A stretch of 64,000 nucleotides of DNA from Theropithecus gelada (Eukaryota; Chordata; Mammalia; Primates; Cercopithecidae): NCBI RefSeq assembly GCF_003255815.1, contig NC_037670.1, positions 70,303,406 to 70,367,405 of the forward strand, read 5' to 3'. The notes beneath the pieces were generated by a model. It was not told the DNA's origin and searched no databases. It saw only the letters and a program-made list of their open reading frames with translations. The translations under genes were made by a program, and so were the position numbers. Position 1 is the stretch's first letter. Each line of letters opens with the position of its first letter. This document shows, in pieces, positions 21,346 through 34,706 of the stretch.

Positions 21346-23904
21346 CTAATTCCCCTCCCCCAACTTTTCTGAAGGTTTTATTTCCTATGTGGAATTCAGC
21401 TTCACTCAGAATACCTGCTCATGCATAATTATTAGCATTAATTTTAGCTCAAGCTAGATCATATACAATGATTTGAGTGCTGAGTTTTCATTGCCTTGAT
21501 AGGTGACTTTAGGCATGTATTGTCTTATGTCAGCTGTCCTTAAATGACATCTGGGATATCTGTCATTCTCCTGAGATCATTTTCTTGAAACAGAATGGGG
21601 GAGCCTCTCTAAAATCATTTTAGCCTTCCCATATGACAGGCTCCTCTAATCCTGTTTTTCTTCTGAAAACCAGTCTATTGGTTTGATGAGCGATAATGCA
21701 GCATCAGTTCTGAACACTAAGCATTCTTTCACCTCATATATAGTCAAGAAGAAAGATATTTATGATGGTGTGGACACTGCATCTCTCCCAAAGAATTTTA
21801 CTGACCCCAAGAATAAGCCCTGGAGATGAGGGATAACATTTGCGTTGCCATGTGCAATAGGGCGTTGCATACTCCAAGACACCCTGAGGGGAGGCTGGAG
21901 AATGTTATTCACACAAAGCCAGCATCAGATCCTGGGCTAATCAACAGGGGTGCTTGTAACATATGAATCATGTTCATTATCTGGCCCACACTTAGGATTC
22001 TGAGTCTGTCAATGAAGTTGGTCAAATTGGCAAAAATGTCTGTTCTGATCTTCTGTGAACACCAGAGAGCTATAAAATGTCTCTGAGTGGAAAATTCAAC
22101 TCTAGCAGAAATTACAAGTCTGCAGCCAACACCACCAAGCAAACTGAATACCAGCCAGAATATTAAAAAAACAAATGACCACAAACCATAGAAAATATTC
22201 AGATCTGTGGTAAAAAGAAAAATACTCCAAGGACTCCAAAGGTCTGATCTATTAAATAGCCGGGTTCCTGCAAATGTATAAAATCAAACAATTACTCATA
22301 GAAAATTGGCCCTCAATGCATTTTGCACCAGGTAGAAGACATAAGAAGAAAAGCCCCATTTATAGATCACTATGATTTATTAGGCAATTTGCCCACATGC
22401 AATGCTGTGTGAGGACCAGGCCCAGCATGGAACCCTAACCAGGAGAAGAAATCAAGATGCAGCCAGAGGACCCTGGAATACCTCTGGCTTAAAAGCATGA
22501 TTGTGTGCAACTTGGCAGTGATGAGACCATGTAGGGAGGTTGGAAATTGTAAAGAAAGAAAAAAATTCCCCTTGGACTCCAACAACTAAAGGAGGAAGGT
22601 TTTCTCTGGCGAAAGACATTTATTCACAGCCCACTCTGCTCTTCTTTGAGATGTTAAGGCCAAACCAGAGTCCCCACTTTCCTTCCAAGCAGGCAGAGGT
22701 GGCTGTCTGATCCACCATGATGGAGCCACTGCTCACGGTGGAAGCTGTGAGTCCTGCTTACACATGGACCTTAGTGAGAGTATCCAGCACTCTAGCTGAA
22801 AGCTCAGACTCCTTTGTGTCCCACTCCCTGAGGGGTAATTCAGTTGTGCTTGCCCAGAAGATTAAATTTTGCATCGAATTGCACAGAATTATTATGCCTT
22901 AGGGATGCCCAGACAGGGAAGAGGATCCTAGGTGATAATCCTGAAGGCATGTGTGTTGCTGAGAAAAAAAAAAAATGCCTAAAACTACTGTCTCTGTGAT
23001 CCTGCTGATACATCTAAAACAGATTCTGTTTGGATGCTCAGAGTCTATTTAGGAAAGTTCACTTAAACAGATGGCTAGGAACGAGACAGAATCTCTTTCA
23101 CGCTTCCCCATTTACAGACACGCACCCAATAGAGCTTACACATATGAGCAACAACATTATCCAGGTAGTTCCATGGAATGTTGTCACGTGGTATATTTTC
23201 CTCTCCAGGCATTCACAGAATGTTTAAATTACATAACTGAATTCAACATAAGATGGTATTAAATAGTTTAATTAGAAAATTCAAATATATGTCAAATGAA
23301 ATATATGTGGAATAGATATATAAAATCCATCCACATAAGGAAGTCTAGGACAACCTTGGTCTGGAAAAGGCATTCTCTTTCTTTCAAGCAAGCTGAAGGT
23401 GGCATGTATATCCTTGTTTTAGGCTTCACAGTTTGCATGTCATCGTGGAAATCTATTTAATATGATGACCCCATACTCTTAGTTGGTGGACATCCATGTT
23501 TCTTTCTCCCACCTCCAGTCAGTTCTCTAGGTGCCGGCACTGCAGCTTGCTGTAGTGACCACCTTCAGAGAACAAATGGGGTTAACTCAGGCTCCACTCT
23601 GTACTTGACTTTTTAACTTGTGACTCTGGGTCAATAAATCCCAGCTCCTTCTGGGATGTGATGATGGGAGTAAAGGAAAAGAAAACTTCATTTGTTTCAC
23701 TTGAGGTTATTTCCATTCTCTCTTTTCTCCAACAGTATTTTTTTCTGTCTGCAGAATGTCACTCCCTGATTTCTTAGGTTCTTATTTTCCGCTATTCACC
23801 TACTCAACTTTCCAACCACAGTTAAACAGCATATTTAAGGAAAATAAACAAACAGTTAATTCATCAAAGCACCTAGTTTCAAAGCAACCATTTGAATTCA
23901 GATA
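21346..23904. other. Unique sequence, 2.6 kb
   Basis: I recognise no repeat family and no convincing gene. Open frames of up to 91 codons (21909-22184, minus) have no recognisable motif. A short A run lies at 22962-22974. Confidence 0.5.
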
Positions 23905-24060
23905 GATGCAGTTTCTAATCTCAGCTTCATAATTTTCCAACATTTAATTAACCTTTCTGCACTCTGTTTCTCTTACCAAACAAGGATAACAATAATCAAC
24001 TCAAAATATAAGTGCATAGCACAGGGTCTGATACATGCAAAGTGTTTAATAAAAAGAGGT
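23905..24060 (+). mobile_element. MIR: MIR fragment
   Basis: Contains taatctcagcttcataattt, cctttctgcactctgtttct, acaaggataacaataatc and gcatagcacagggtctgata, the order of the MIR core and 3' end. Confidence 0.6.
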
Positions 24061-27000
24061 TAACAAAATCATCATCAATGTTAACAGATGCTTGATGATG
24101 AGCTTATTAATAAACAATCAGCCATTCAAATCCAGCCAGGTTTTTTTCCAAGTATATGTGTTTGTGTATATATACTGCCTAACATAACTTTGGACATCCG
24201 CAGAAGTAAAATAAAGACAAAGAAAACCCATCCACTAACCTAACATTTCCCTGACTACTTCTCACTTGTCATTCCATGTTCTTTGTACATACAACCAAAC
24301 AGATCTATGCTTATACACAAAATAAGAGCATTCTTTTAAAATTATTATCTTGCATAGTATTTTTACAACTCTGTGACTGCTACTACTCTTTGCAACACAA
24401 TTTTTTATCTTACCTCATAAACAAACCCAAAGTCATGATCACATCCTCACCTACTCCGTGCAGCCCAGTAGTACCCATAAACATTGTTGACAATGCTGAT
24501 AAATGCGAAGCAGCATGCAAAAGGGCTCATCACATTGAAAAAGAATTTCTGCAATTTTTGTTGTTCATGCCTCACATTGCCTCTTCACTTAAGACTGACT
24601 CCAGTTATGAAATCTTTGATTTAGCAAATCCTTATCAAACTGTATGGTTTCAAGGGGGAACTCACAAAAGGCAAATTTTTGCTAATGTTATTTGCATATG
24701 TTGTCTTAGTAGATGACTACAAATGTGAAGGTACCAATTTCTCTTTGTGTTCTTTAAGCTAGAGCAGAGCATCTGTTCTAATGTTAGAAACATGGTCAGG
24801 ACGATGATGGTAAATGCATCCTTGGCTTATTTATTGACATAGCTACCAGGAAACAAGAGTCACTTTTTTAAGGAAGTTCTTTGATGGAAGCCCAAGTGAT
24901 GTCAGGGTATTGCTATCACTTGCAAAGCAAAGATGTCTGCCTTTGCAATTTAGCAAGTGATAAAAATATGCCAGCAATTCTTAGTAATAGTCTATAGCAG
25001 GCCACTGTGTTCATCATCAACCTACATTTTTCAAAGCCTTATGAGGCTCAACTGTCCATAAGTAAATTTATACAGTTTCAAGGTTAAATGTAGAAAATAT
25101 ACATCAGCTTGAAAAATAAAGCTGTATTTGGACACTGGTTTCAATTATGATACTTTAAAGAGATACATTAAATAATTACTGAAATTAATTAAGTAGTCAT
25201 TGGTTTTAGTGACTAACTGTTTAACTGGAGGATAGAAATAATATTTCAGCTATTTTTTTCAGCAGGACTAAATGCCATAAAATAAGCATAAACAGTAAGA
25301 AATTGATTGGTCTAGTATGAGTGGAATCACACAGAGGTGTTTTGCGTGTTTTTTTTTTTTTTTTCTTACTTGGGGGCTCATCCTTATTCACTATTAATAT
25401 GCTTTTAAAAATCAGGGAGGAACACATCCAAACCTCAGTTCATAGGAAAGGAATTATTAATAACATTGCTGTAAAACCGAAGAATGAGGAGAACACACTC
25501 TATTACTCTGGCTAGCAGGAACCGTGAACTAAACAGCCATGTGGACCTTGTGACTCATTCTGGGACAGAACTCTCCTCTGCCACTCTCCAAAAGGACCTG
25601 ACCACTTCCATCAGCCATAAGCCCAGCTCTTTCCTTTAAGCATATTGAGAGTCACCAAAGTTGCCTGGAGAAAAGAAGTGTGTGGCATATCATCAATGTA
25701 TGTGAAGACAGTGACTGGGATTGTGGGAGATGCTCTGAATAATTTTCTTTCTTTCACATTTATTTCAAAGTAAAAATAAAGTTGGAAAAATGAAGCTTTG
25801 TGGAAAAAATTCAGAGTTCTCTTCAGATGAAAAATATTACAAGAATTGTTTTTTTTTTTTGCCTCAATCAGTCTTGTTTTCAAATAAATATGACACATGC
25901 CATTTAAAAACCTTAAGATGGGAAAAGTCACATTGCTTCCAATTAAAATAGTCTCCCCGAGAGTATTTAAGTATTGCATGAGAGCCTGAGGAATAATTGC
26001 AGTTTGGGTTTTTTTGTTTGTTTTTGTTTTTTGTTTTTGATTTTTCAGAAGGGGTGTGCTACATTTATCCCCCAAATCCCTGCCTGTGATTTTATCTCTT
26101 GCAAATTTCCCAATTTGCTTAGAAGAAGAACACTACTTACTAGCTGGCTGAAACAGATTTCTCTTTCATACAACCTGTCAGATCATACTGCAATGGTTAA
26201 CCCTCAAATCTCAGTTGCTAAAGCCACAATGGCTTCTCATTCACACTACACAACCAAACAGCCATTACAGTCATCTGGGGTCTACGGTCACCAGAGTCGG
26301 GGAAGCAGTCACCATCTAGATGTTTCTTAGAGTCTGCCAGGTTCAAAGAGAGCTCAGAAAGTTCTCACATTAGTAATTAAATTGCTAGCCTGGAACCAAC
26401 CCACATCAAATCTTGGCCAGAACTAGTCACATGACACCATCCAACCACAAAAAAGCTAGGAAGTGAAATCTTTCCATGTGTTGGCAATATCTGATGAACT
26501 GCATTAAACATGACCACACATATAATTGCATATCTACATTAATTACTTAGAGGTTGGCCTTCAATTATTCCTTTCCGGCATGGAGGTGTCAATGAATTTA
26601 AAGTCTCTTACAATTCATGTGATGTAAGCTGCTTCATCTCTTCATACTTCAATTTTTTATCACTAGACATTATTTTGGGTTAAATATATGGAGTATTTTG
26701 AGTGTGTTTATCATCAAGCTAGAAGTTGACCATACATTTACCTTCAATTCCCATATTTTCATAAGCCAAATAACTTACTAGTTGTCACCAAATTGAGAAT
26801 TTGTGCTCTCTTCTTCATGAATATGAGATTTTATATTTTTCAATTACAACACAACAGAAGAGTTCACTAATTGGAAAATGCCTTCCCTCCACAAACTCAC
26901 AAAATATGACTCAGTTTTCTGGTTAGAAAAAGAAAGATGTTTTCAGAAATTAATTTTAATAGCTGCCAATTCAATGAATATCTTGAATACAGTTTGAGGA

Positions 27001-27250
27001 TTTTGCAACTATTTTGAAAACACTTCAAAATATACTAATAGTAATTTTAAGATCACGTCTGCCTCCATGTTTAGTCTAAGGTGTATAGCATGAAGGTATC
27101 TGGCAAATGCTTTGAAATTGTATTGTTTCAAATTAATGTTAAGGCTATTAATCACAAAAACTTGCTATAATGATGTACTACTGCTTGAAAACATATATTA
27201 AAAATAATAAATAAGAGTTAATGAAATTTTGTGTTTAGAGGTCAAGTGCA
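24061..27250. other. Unique sequence, 3.2 kb
   Basis: Mostly AT-rich single-copy-looking DNA. It holds the open frame 24276-24716 (plus, 146 codons), which is Cys/Leu-rich at first, lacks any recognisable domain, and has no Kozak or homology support. T-rich runs lie at 25350-25364, 25849-25860 and 26009-26044. No repeat family recognised. Confidence 0.5.
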
Positions 27251-27300
27251 GTGGTCTTCAAACGTTTCTCTTTGTCAAATAAAAATGTACTCAGAACTCT
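27251..27300 (+). mobile_element. Possible hAT-type terminal fragment
   Basis: The start gcagtggtcttcaaacgttt resembles the CAGTGGTTCTCAAAC terminal repeat of Charlie elements. The rest is too diverged to follow. Confidence 0.3.
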
Positions 27301-27484
27301 GAAAAGGTAAAGGTAAAAGTGGGGCTGCTTCCCTGGCAGCTGTAGGAAAGGCTGAAGTAGTTGAGGCAGGGCTGGAAAGCTTTTCACTCTCACCATTTGG
27401 CTTTTCCCTTGCCCTCTCTACTTCATGATGGCTTCTGGGGCACTTTCGGAAACCCCCAGGGTTCCATCCAGCACAGGTTCAAAT

Positions 27485-27580
27485 ATGCTAATTACAGCTA
27501 GTTAGAGGAAGAAACAAGATACAAAGAGGTCAACCAGTGGGCTGAAGTGGCACAGCTAGTTGATTGAAAAACCAGGTGTC
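27485..27580 (-). mobile_element. MIR: MIR fragment
   Basis: The plus strand shows the antisense MIR core: gaggaagaaacaagatacaa, agaggtcaaccagt, and tggcacagctagttgattg. Confidence 0.55.
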
Positions 27581-28975
27581 TAGCAGTAAAAGATTGAAGT
27601 TTGGGGCCTTCAAAAAAAGATTTTATTGATAGACTCCAAGCCTGGAACATATTTTGGCAATATTTGCTACACCTCAGTCAGCGTATATTTATTGTCTCTC
27701 CTTAGTTATTGAGTAGGGTAATATTCCTGGGTGTCATGTGATAAAGAAGTAAGTCACATTTCCCATCTCCAAATAAGTTACTGTTTAGTTTGGAGGAAAA
27801 GATTATTTATTTTTCTAAACCTAGCTTCTATCCATCTGCACATTCCAAGAGCCCTTATTCAATAAATATTTAACAAACATCTTGTCTATTAGACCTGCTC
27901 TTTTCAATTTCCATATGCGTCTTCACTCTTTCCATATTTCCTCCTGCTTTACAGCCAGTCCCCCCTTTTTTGTTTTCTTTATTCCTGGTCCCTTCTTCCT
28001 ATTCTTTCTCCTCCTTTACCATCACCATCTAAAATCTCAGTAATTGAGTTAAAGTCGGGAATTTCTTTGAGCATGGAAAATAGTCTTTCACTCCACATTT
28101 GAAGATAAAAGGATTAATATGCAAATGAATGGTTGAAAGCACAGGTTATACTTGTGTGACTGGATTTCAGTTAAAGTGCAATTAATCAATCCATCATCAG
28201 GTGTAAGTGACTGATAACAGAGTCTTTCCTGTTTTCATAAGTGGAGTGGGTGGGGAAGGGAGAGGCGGCGGGAAGACAGTAAGAGGCCTTTGGGCAAATG
28301 ATGGAATGGAAGAGGTACCATCTAGAAACAGAAGGCGGTCTCAGACTGCCCATGTCTTGATAGCTTTGCCTGGGACAAATAGAAGCATTCCCCTGAAGTA
28401 TCTGTGGAGTGCAGCTGCAAAATGAAGGCAGCTCTGTTTGATTTATGAAAGGGCTCACATGATTTATGAAGACTTAAAAAAACATCAGCACACAGCTGAC
28501 TTTCTATAAAGGAGTTTCTTTCCCTGGGGATTGAAGGAGCTTGGAATTTAATGAGGGAAACCAAATCTACAATGAGAGATGATAAGGAAATGAGACTGTT
28601 TATCACACAGGCATACCAGAATTTACGTATCCTGATACTCTGGCCTTCATAGGCCTCAACCAAATGCAGCTACTCCTTGGTCCCAAAATACTTGTTGGAA
28701 CTCTTTCACTCTGTCCTTCACCCTAACACCCTTTCTAATACAGATCACCTCTGGGATTGTCTCAGACATTTAGCTTGCCAGGACTGCCTGCCCCAGATAC
28801 TCTCTTCCCCTCCCTTAGGCTGCCAGTTGAAATCCTATATATGCTTCAAGTCCTAATCTAATGTCACACAGAATTTATCTTACCTCCACATTTTATAGTA
28901 CTCTGTGCACGTCTCAATCATAGCATGGAATATATTTCACTTTATGTTATTGATAAACATGGTCTTTCAGTTGTG
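27581..28975. other. Unique sequence, 1.4 kb
   Basis: No clear repeat. The part from about 28780 to 28960 has a faint resemblance to L2 3' sequence that I cannot confirm. Open frames (90 and 113 codons, minus, 28186-28663) overlap and show no known motif. Confidence 0.45.
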
Positions 28976-29027
28976 AGCATGTATGCATGTGTGCACGTGT
29001 GCATGTGTGTGTGAGTGTGAGTGTGTT
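28976..29027. repeat. Imperfect (TG)n microsatellite
   Basis: Alternating TG with interspersed CA and GA steps, gtgcacgtgtgcatgtgtgt, just upstream of an Alu. Confidence 0.85.
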
Positions 29028-29056
29028 AAAGACAAAAACTATTTAAAAAAATGAAA

Positions 29057-29335
29057 AACAACACTTTGGGAGGCCGAGGTGGGTGGATCAACTGAGGTCA
29101 GGAATTTGAGACCAGCCTGGCCAACATGGTAAAACCCCATCTCTACTAAAAATACAAAAATTAGCCAGGCATGGTGGCGCATGCCTGTAGTCCCAGCTAC
29201 TTGGGAGGCTGAGGCATGAGAATCACTTAAACCCAGGAGGCAGAGGTTGCAGAGAGCTGAGATTTCACCACTGCACTCCAGCCTGGGCAACAGAGCAAGA
29301 CTCCGTCTCAAAAAAACCACAAAAACAAGAAAGTT
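29057..29335 (+). mobile_element. AluS-like element, 5' truncated
   Basis: Sense Alu starting within the left monomer at cactttgggaggccgagg, with both monomers and the end ccgtctcaaaaaaaccac. About the first 35 consensus bases are absent. Its many differences from consensus argue for an S-age insertion. Confidence 0.9.
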
Positions 29336-30179
29336 TCAGGTGTAGGTGGGCTGTGTGTGGCCAGTGGTATAATGCATATGGATAATAGATAACAAAGGAA
29401 TCCCCATCTCAATGGGCATTATGTTACTTCCCCTATGTTACTTCCATTGAGTAGAGGATGGAGATTGCTTTTGTTTTCCAGAAGTCATTCCCATGACCCT
29501 GGCATGGATGACAGGAGAGTGGTGGTGTGGAACATGCTTTGGCATGGCCCGTTAACTTACTCCTATTTCTGTGGATATAGTGATTGGCCGAGGAGCAGGC
29601 AGGTGTCTCAACTACAGCCAGTAAGGGTTCTTGCCCAGAATCTCTTGATCTGAAATTAGATGAGAAGTATTTTAGGCTACTATGCTAGCATGTGTGGCTG
29701 CTGGTGTTTGTCTGCAGTAAAAAAGAATGAAGTCAGATAGACAAGTGAAGATGAAAGAGATCGAAGGAGAAAGAGATCTGGCTCTTCTAGGTCCCTGTTC
29801 CCATCCCCAAGATCATGGTTCCTCGGGTCTTTTGTTTCTGCGATACACCCTAGTACCCTTTTTCTTGTTGTTTATGCTAATTGAGGCTGGATTTCTCTCA
29901 TTTGGAACCAAGTGTCTTTGCTAAGTAGACCTCAATTACAGAGAATGAGCTTAAGACCTACATGAGTGGAATAAATTTTTAAATCAGAAATACAATCATT
30001 TAACAGGTAAAATAATTCTAACAAAAGATCTTGTTTTATAAAAATAAACAAGTGTCCTGGTCTCAGTACAAGGGCCATTTGTCAAAGTCCAATCAGGAAT
30101 AATGAGAGAAAAAGGAGGTGCCCTAACTTAGATATTTTACATATAGTTACAATTTGTGAAAGAAAAAAAGAAAACATGG
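29336..30179. other. Unique sequence, nothing recognised
   Basis: No repeat or coding signal identified. Confidence 0.5.
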
Positions 30180-30545
30180 CAGACATGGCCAGATGCCCAC
30201 CAAAGATTTATATTCCCTTTCCATGGCTTAGAGTACAGCTGGGAAGAGGCTGGAATGACATTCCTTTTTAGTAGTCATGTGACTGGTTTCCACCAATGGC
30301 ACATGACTAAAGGTGATAGACAGTTATGGTACAGGTATACCTTCTCTACCTCCACATTCCCTTCGAAGCCTTAGGGGAAGACGGAGCCATAAGTGATTAA
30401 GCCCCTGAGTCATGACATGGAATTCATGACATTCTTATTAATTCATAATAAGAATTATGAATTGTTCTGAGAATGGCAAAAATTTTCATTGCACAAATCC
30501 ACTGAGATTGTGGAGCTTACCTATCACAGTAGCAAGTGATACATA
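30180..30545 (+). mobile_element. MLT1-like MaLR LTR
   Basis: Landmarks in sense order: gtagtcatgtgactggtttc and caccaatggcacatgacta, then gacggagccataagtgatta, then the 3' end aatccactgagattgtggag with cagtagcaagtgatac. These fit an old MLT1-type LTR, and the ends are approximate. A strong inverted repeat lies inside it at 30421-30463. Confidence 0.6.
30421..30463. repeat. 43-bp imperfect palindrome
   Basis: Arms aattcat (30421-30427) plus attcttatta (30431-30440) pair exactly with taataagaat (30446-30455) plus atgaatt (30457-30463). The loop is attca, and there is a small 3-versus-1-base internal bulge. That gives 17 perfectly paired positions, all AT-rich. Confidence 0.9.
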
Positions 30546-31019
30546 CCCTAAGCAGTACAGGTGGGAGAACAAACCACCAAGCCCTAGAAAAATGCTGTGA
30601 CAAATCTGTGTGTCATTATAAAAGAGACCAGCACCTAAGTAATTCATATCAGACTAGTCTGAGTGTTATCTGAAACTGCTCCCAAGCCAGAACAACAGTG
30701 AGATGTATTAGAATATTTGGTATATCTGAATGTAGACAAAATAATTGACATGGATCTCTTGATATCTCTGAACACAAAGCACATTTGTAAACAACTGAAC
30801 TAGAGGAGTTGCCCTGCATTGATTATTAGACTGATATTATCTGGGGGATGGCTCTAGTGGGAAGTGACAGGACCCCATGCTATCCTTAACCTGTGCCTAC
30901 TCTGATGCATTTTTAGATATTTAATAAGAGACATAACACATCATCCTTATCAGATTGGAGCCCTTGCAAAAAGGAATGGATTATGCTATGTTTAACAACA
31001 GAATTAAAATGAAGACTAA
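30546..31019. other. Unique sequence, nothing recognised
   Basis: No repeat or coding signal identified. Confidence 0.5.
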
Positions 31020-31112
31020 GGTTTGGCAAACTTTTCCTGTAAATGACCACACAGTGCATACTTTAGGCTTTGATGGTCAAGAGGTAAAATTGAGACTATG
31101 TCATGCTGAACC
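31020..31112 (+). mobile_element. hAT-like non-autonomous DNA transposon fragment
   Basis: ggtttggcaaacttttcctg followed by tactttaggctttgatggtc resembles the start of a Charlie-type element whose consensus begins with a CAAACT-containing terminal repeat. Only about 90 bases are alignable. Confidence 0.5.
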
Positions 31113-33089
31113 CCTATTAACCTAGTGAAAAAAAATGAATCAGCCTCACAAGGTAGGATGAGGGAGACAGACAATGCTTAGGAGTAGAATGAGTTTCAGT
31201 GACTTTAAAATTTTCCTCCCTGGACCACATGTCAGAGGAGTGGTTGAGGACTCTGGAGACAGTACAAGGAGGCACAGAGTCTGGGATATTTGATGAGCTG
31301 TTCCCTGAAAGAGGAACTGAGGTTTTCAGGGCGCAATCACTAGAAGTATTCCTCCTGCACTCAAGCACAGCAGATAAGAAGATGATCCAGGAGCTGAGCT
31401 CCTGGTGATGGTTGGCCTGCAGCACCCTTATCCTCTTTCCAATCTTGAGGGTCTCTCTTTTCTCACCAGGCTTCTTCAAGACATGGCACGTGTCTGTGTC
31501 ATGACTCTACCTCTCACCGTAAATATCCCATGAATATTTACTAACCAGTGAGCCTACCAGAATTTGAAAATTCTTCCATATATGAGCCAAGCATAAATTC
31601 TCCAAGCAGAGGGAGGTGGGCAGCCTCAGTGAGGGGCTTTGTAGAGTAAAATTGTCAGGGATCCAACTTTATCGGATTCAATACAAAGTTTGGCTCCTGT
31701 TCTTTTTAACCTTGGCCTTGAGGAAAACATAGTAACCCTAGGGGTTTTATTCCCCATTGTCTGACGGCATTGCATTATTACATTCAAAAACAAAGCAGGA
31801 CAAACGTGCTCTTCTGGTTTTTAGGCCAAGCTAATTCCGGATGCCCTCCAACACTCACCCACACATTACAGGGCGGGAACCTTCCCCATGTAAGGCTGAG
31901 TTCTCCAGCTTGGCTCATAAACAGGCAGCACACAAGTCCTCGGAAGCCCATTTAACAAGTGTCATCCAGGACTTACAAGCTGGCTGCAAAAAGAGAGAGG
32001 GAGCTCAGTAAAACATCCAGTGGCTTCAGACCTCCTGCAAACCAAATGCAGAGGCAGGCACCCGGGATCTCTCAGCAAAAGTGATTTCCAGAGCTTACTT
32101 ACAGCCAGTGCATGGCACTTTGATAGGCATTTAGAAGGGGTCCTATTACTACAGAGAATTACTAGGCAGCTGCTGTGGCTGGTTTTCGCCCCAAGGGGGA
32201 AGGGTGAGCTGCAGGTCAGGCCAGCACACCGCTGAGTCCAGGGGGCCCTGTGTGGGGCAACAGCAGCCCTCACGCTCTCACTTGCAGAAGCAGACACTGT
32301 GCTAATAAGTTCCATCAGGAGGGCGGCCGAGCCTGGGCGGCAAGGTAAAAGCAGTACAGAAGGGACAGGTTGCCAGCTTCGTCCCTATGAGGCTGGGATG
32401 CAGAGAAGTGAAACAAGCAGGCCATGTCTCTCATCTCCTAGCATCTCAAACAAAGGAAGTGTGAAGGGCTATTCATTTCTGCACATCAAGTCTAACAGTC
32501 TTTAAACAGACACCGAGAAGCTTGTTGTTTTAGTGAGAAGTTTGCTTGAGACAAGCCCCACCTGTTCTCTCGGCTCCCGAGAGACTCTTCAGTTTATTCA
32601 AAAATCCAGCCGTTTCTCATGGGACTGTGATCAGGCTCGCAGCCTTCCAGACCCGCCTCCTCTTGCCTGGGGCTGAGCAGGCCTGGTGTGCAGGAAGGAG
32701 GTGGCGCTGTGTGCAAGTAGGAGAGAGGGAAGGTGTGCCTGCTGGTCTCTGCCTGGTACCCTGGAGCCTGGATATTTGGCAAAGACTTCCAGTTTCAGGC
32801 TGTCTGGGTGAATTTCAGAAACCCCTCAGGAAAGCTAGAGTCTGTGTGTACACGGATGAGATTTGGCAAAAAAGGAAAGAATACGTTCATTCCCTGATCA
32901 TTCCTGGGGTGTTCCATCAGTTCTGGGCATCACTGAACTGCTCCTCCCCACACATCCCTGGTCCTTCCCTAAGGACAGTCAGGCAAAGTAGAGGAGCTCA
33001 AATGCACTGACATTCTTTGGAAGACAGGAGGGAATCATGTGAAAGGATCAAGGTACTCTTCAGTGCTCCTGCCTGAGTTCCCGAGGTGC
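31113..33089. other. Unique sequence, 2 kb, with a 154-codon open frame
   Basis: Moderately GC-rich, with no repeat recognised. The plus-strand frame 32546-33010 (154 codons) is the longest non-repeat ORF in the window. It has no domain I know, an Arg/Trp-rich composition typical of translated non-coding DNA, and a competing minus-strand frame, so I do not call it a gene. Confidence 0.5.
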
Positions 33090-33690
33090 TGACAAACGCA
33101 CTGGACTTCCACAATCCCTGCTCAGGGGCTCACATCTCCTCAATCACACTTTGCTTAAAACCCTTTAGTGCAAAGTGGAAAGTTATTAAAATGGTGTCAG
33201 AGGTGCTTCATGTTCCGGGCCTTCCTGCCTCTCTGGTAGTATCTATTAATGTTTTGCTCCGCCGGCCTCCCTGCTGCCCCTTATGACCAATTTGCCACCA
33301 AGTCCCCATTCTCCCTCTGGCCCTCTCCACCCTGCCTTACCTGTGGCCCCACAGCAAAGGCACCCACCCACCTGGCTAGCGTCTACTCACCCTGCACACA
33401 CCAGCATTGATGTTACTGCCCTCAGGTGGCCTTCCCTGAGTCAGTAGCCTCCCCACCCCCAAAGTGTGTTCTATGCCCTCCTAAGTCCTCTCTAAAACTT
33501 GATTCTTACCTTCGTGGTTGAATGGTCACATCACCAACATGCCTGTATCACCCACTAAACAGGAGGTTCCAAGAAGGTCCTATCTGTTTTCCTTACCATT
33601 GTTTTCCAGGCACCTAACACAGAGCCTGGAACTTAGCAGGAGCACAGTGAAAACTGCTTCATTGAATGAATGAATGAATGAATGAATGTG
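33090..33690 (+). mobile_element. L2: L2 3' region, about 600 bp
   Basis: Sense L2: cacactttgcttaaaaccct near 33146, catgttccgggccttcct near 33209, gtggccttccctgagtcagt near 33426, cacctaacacagagcctgga near 33611, and the 3' terminal gaatgaatgaatgaatg repeat ending about 33689. All are in L2 order. This is the longest L2 copy in the window. Confidence 0.8.
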
Positions 33691-34554
33691 CTTTCCTACT
33701 GTTTTGTTCCACTGGCTGACTGAGATTACACCATCGCCTCTGCACCCGCTGGCTGTCTGTACCCATGGATGCTTAATTAAGGGTGTCTTGCATGGGCAGC
33801 TGCCCAGTACCTCCTCCTGCATTGCCCACAGGGTCCAGCACAACAGCTGCCCCCATTCCCATAGGAAACTGATCCAGGTGCTGGCTCCTCCCAATCCAAT
33901 CCCTTGGATTACAGTTCACTGAGCCTTCCCACATGGTGCCTAGGGGCCCAACAAGTGAAGTTATAGAGATGCAACTAGGCATCAATACATCAAGGACCAT
34001 CCTCAGAATTGTAGCTGGCAGTGTTGTGTGGGGTCTGCCAGGGAGCTGCTGGGGGCGCTGCTGTGCTGGTGGGAATGCTTCCTTTAAGGCTGAGTTGATG
34101 ACAGGGAGGATGCGGTGGCCTGCCCTGTAGCACATTTGTCACATAAAACCTCTAGAGCTGATGCAGTTCAGGATCTCCCAAAGATGAAAATAGAGAGATT
34201 CATTTTGGGGGAGAAACATAACATAACATACAAACAACTTGACTTACATAAGCCAAGGCGGAGGAGGAAAGGAGAGAGGAAGTCATTCCTAGGCGTGCTC
34301 TTCGAGTACATGAAGGCTGCCATTTAGAAGGTTGATTAAAGCCTATAAGGCTATGAATGTGCTTTGTTGGGAGGGACCTGATCCATGAACTCCCTGAATT
34401 ATAAGCAAAACCTCAACTGTATGTACCTTTTTTCCCCCCTGGAGAGAGAGTCCATAACTTTATTTTGTTTCTCGAAGAGGTCCCCAAAATATTAAAAATG
34501 AAAATATGACTTACTGTCAAAAAATTATTAATCTGGAACTGGAGATGAGTTAAA
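33691..34554. other. Unique sequence, nothing recognised
   Basis: No repeat identified. Overlapping short frames on both strands around 33580-34135 carry no known domain. Confidence 0.5.
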
Positions 34555-34565
34555 GGCAGGATCAA

Positions 34566-34695
34566 GGTCAGGTACGATGGCACAGACCTGTCGTCCCAAC
34601 TACTCTGGAGATTGATGCAGGAAGATTGCTTGAGCCCAGGAGTTGGAATCCAGCCTGGGCAACAGAGCGAGACCTCATCTCTTAAAAAAGAAAAA
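34566..34695 (+). mobile_element. FLAM-type Alu left monomer
   Basis: One monomer from ggtcaggtacgatggcacag to gcgagacctcatctctt, then a short A-rich tail. Flanked by an 11-bp imperfect target-site duplication, ggcaggatcaa at 34555-34565 and gtcagaatcaa at 34696-34706. This is the second free left monomer in the window. Confidence 0.8.
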
Positions 34696-34706
34696 GTCAG
34701 AATCAA

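Noticed and set aside
24276..24716. 146-codon open frame
   Set aside because: No recognisable motif. It is a single uninterrupted frame in AT-rich DNA without codon-usage or homology support.
28976..29027. TG tract considered as part of the following Alu
   Set aside because: It lies upstream of the Alu head and is not a tail. It is an independent microsatellite.
32546..33010. 154-codon open frame in non-repeat DNA
   Set aside because: No domain, no supporting start context or splice structure, composition like random GC-moderate sequence, and a competing antisense frame.
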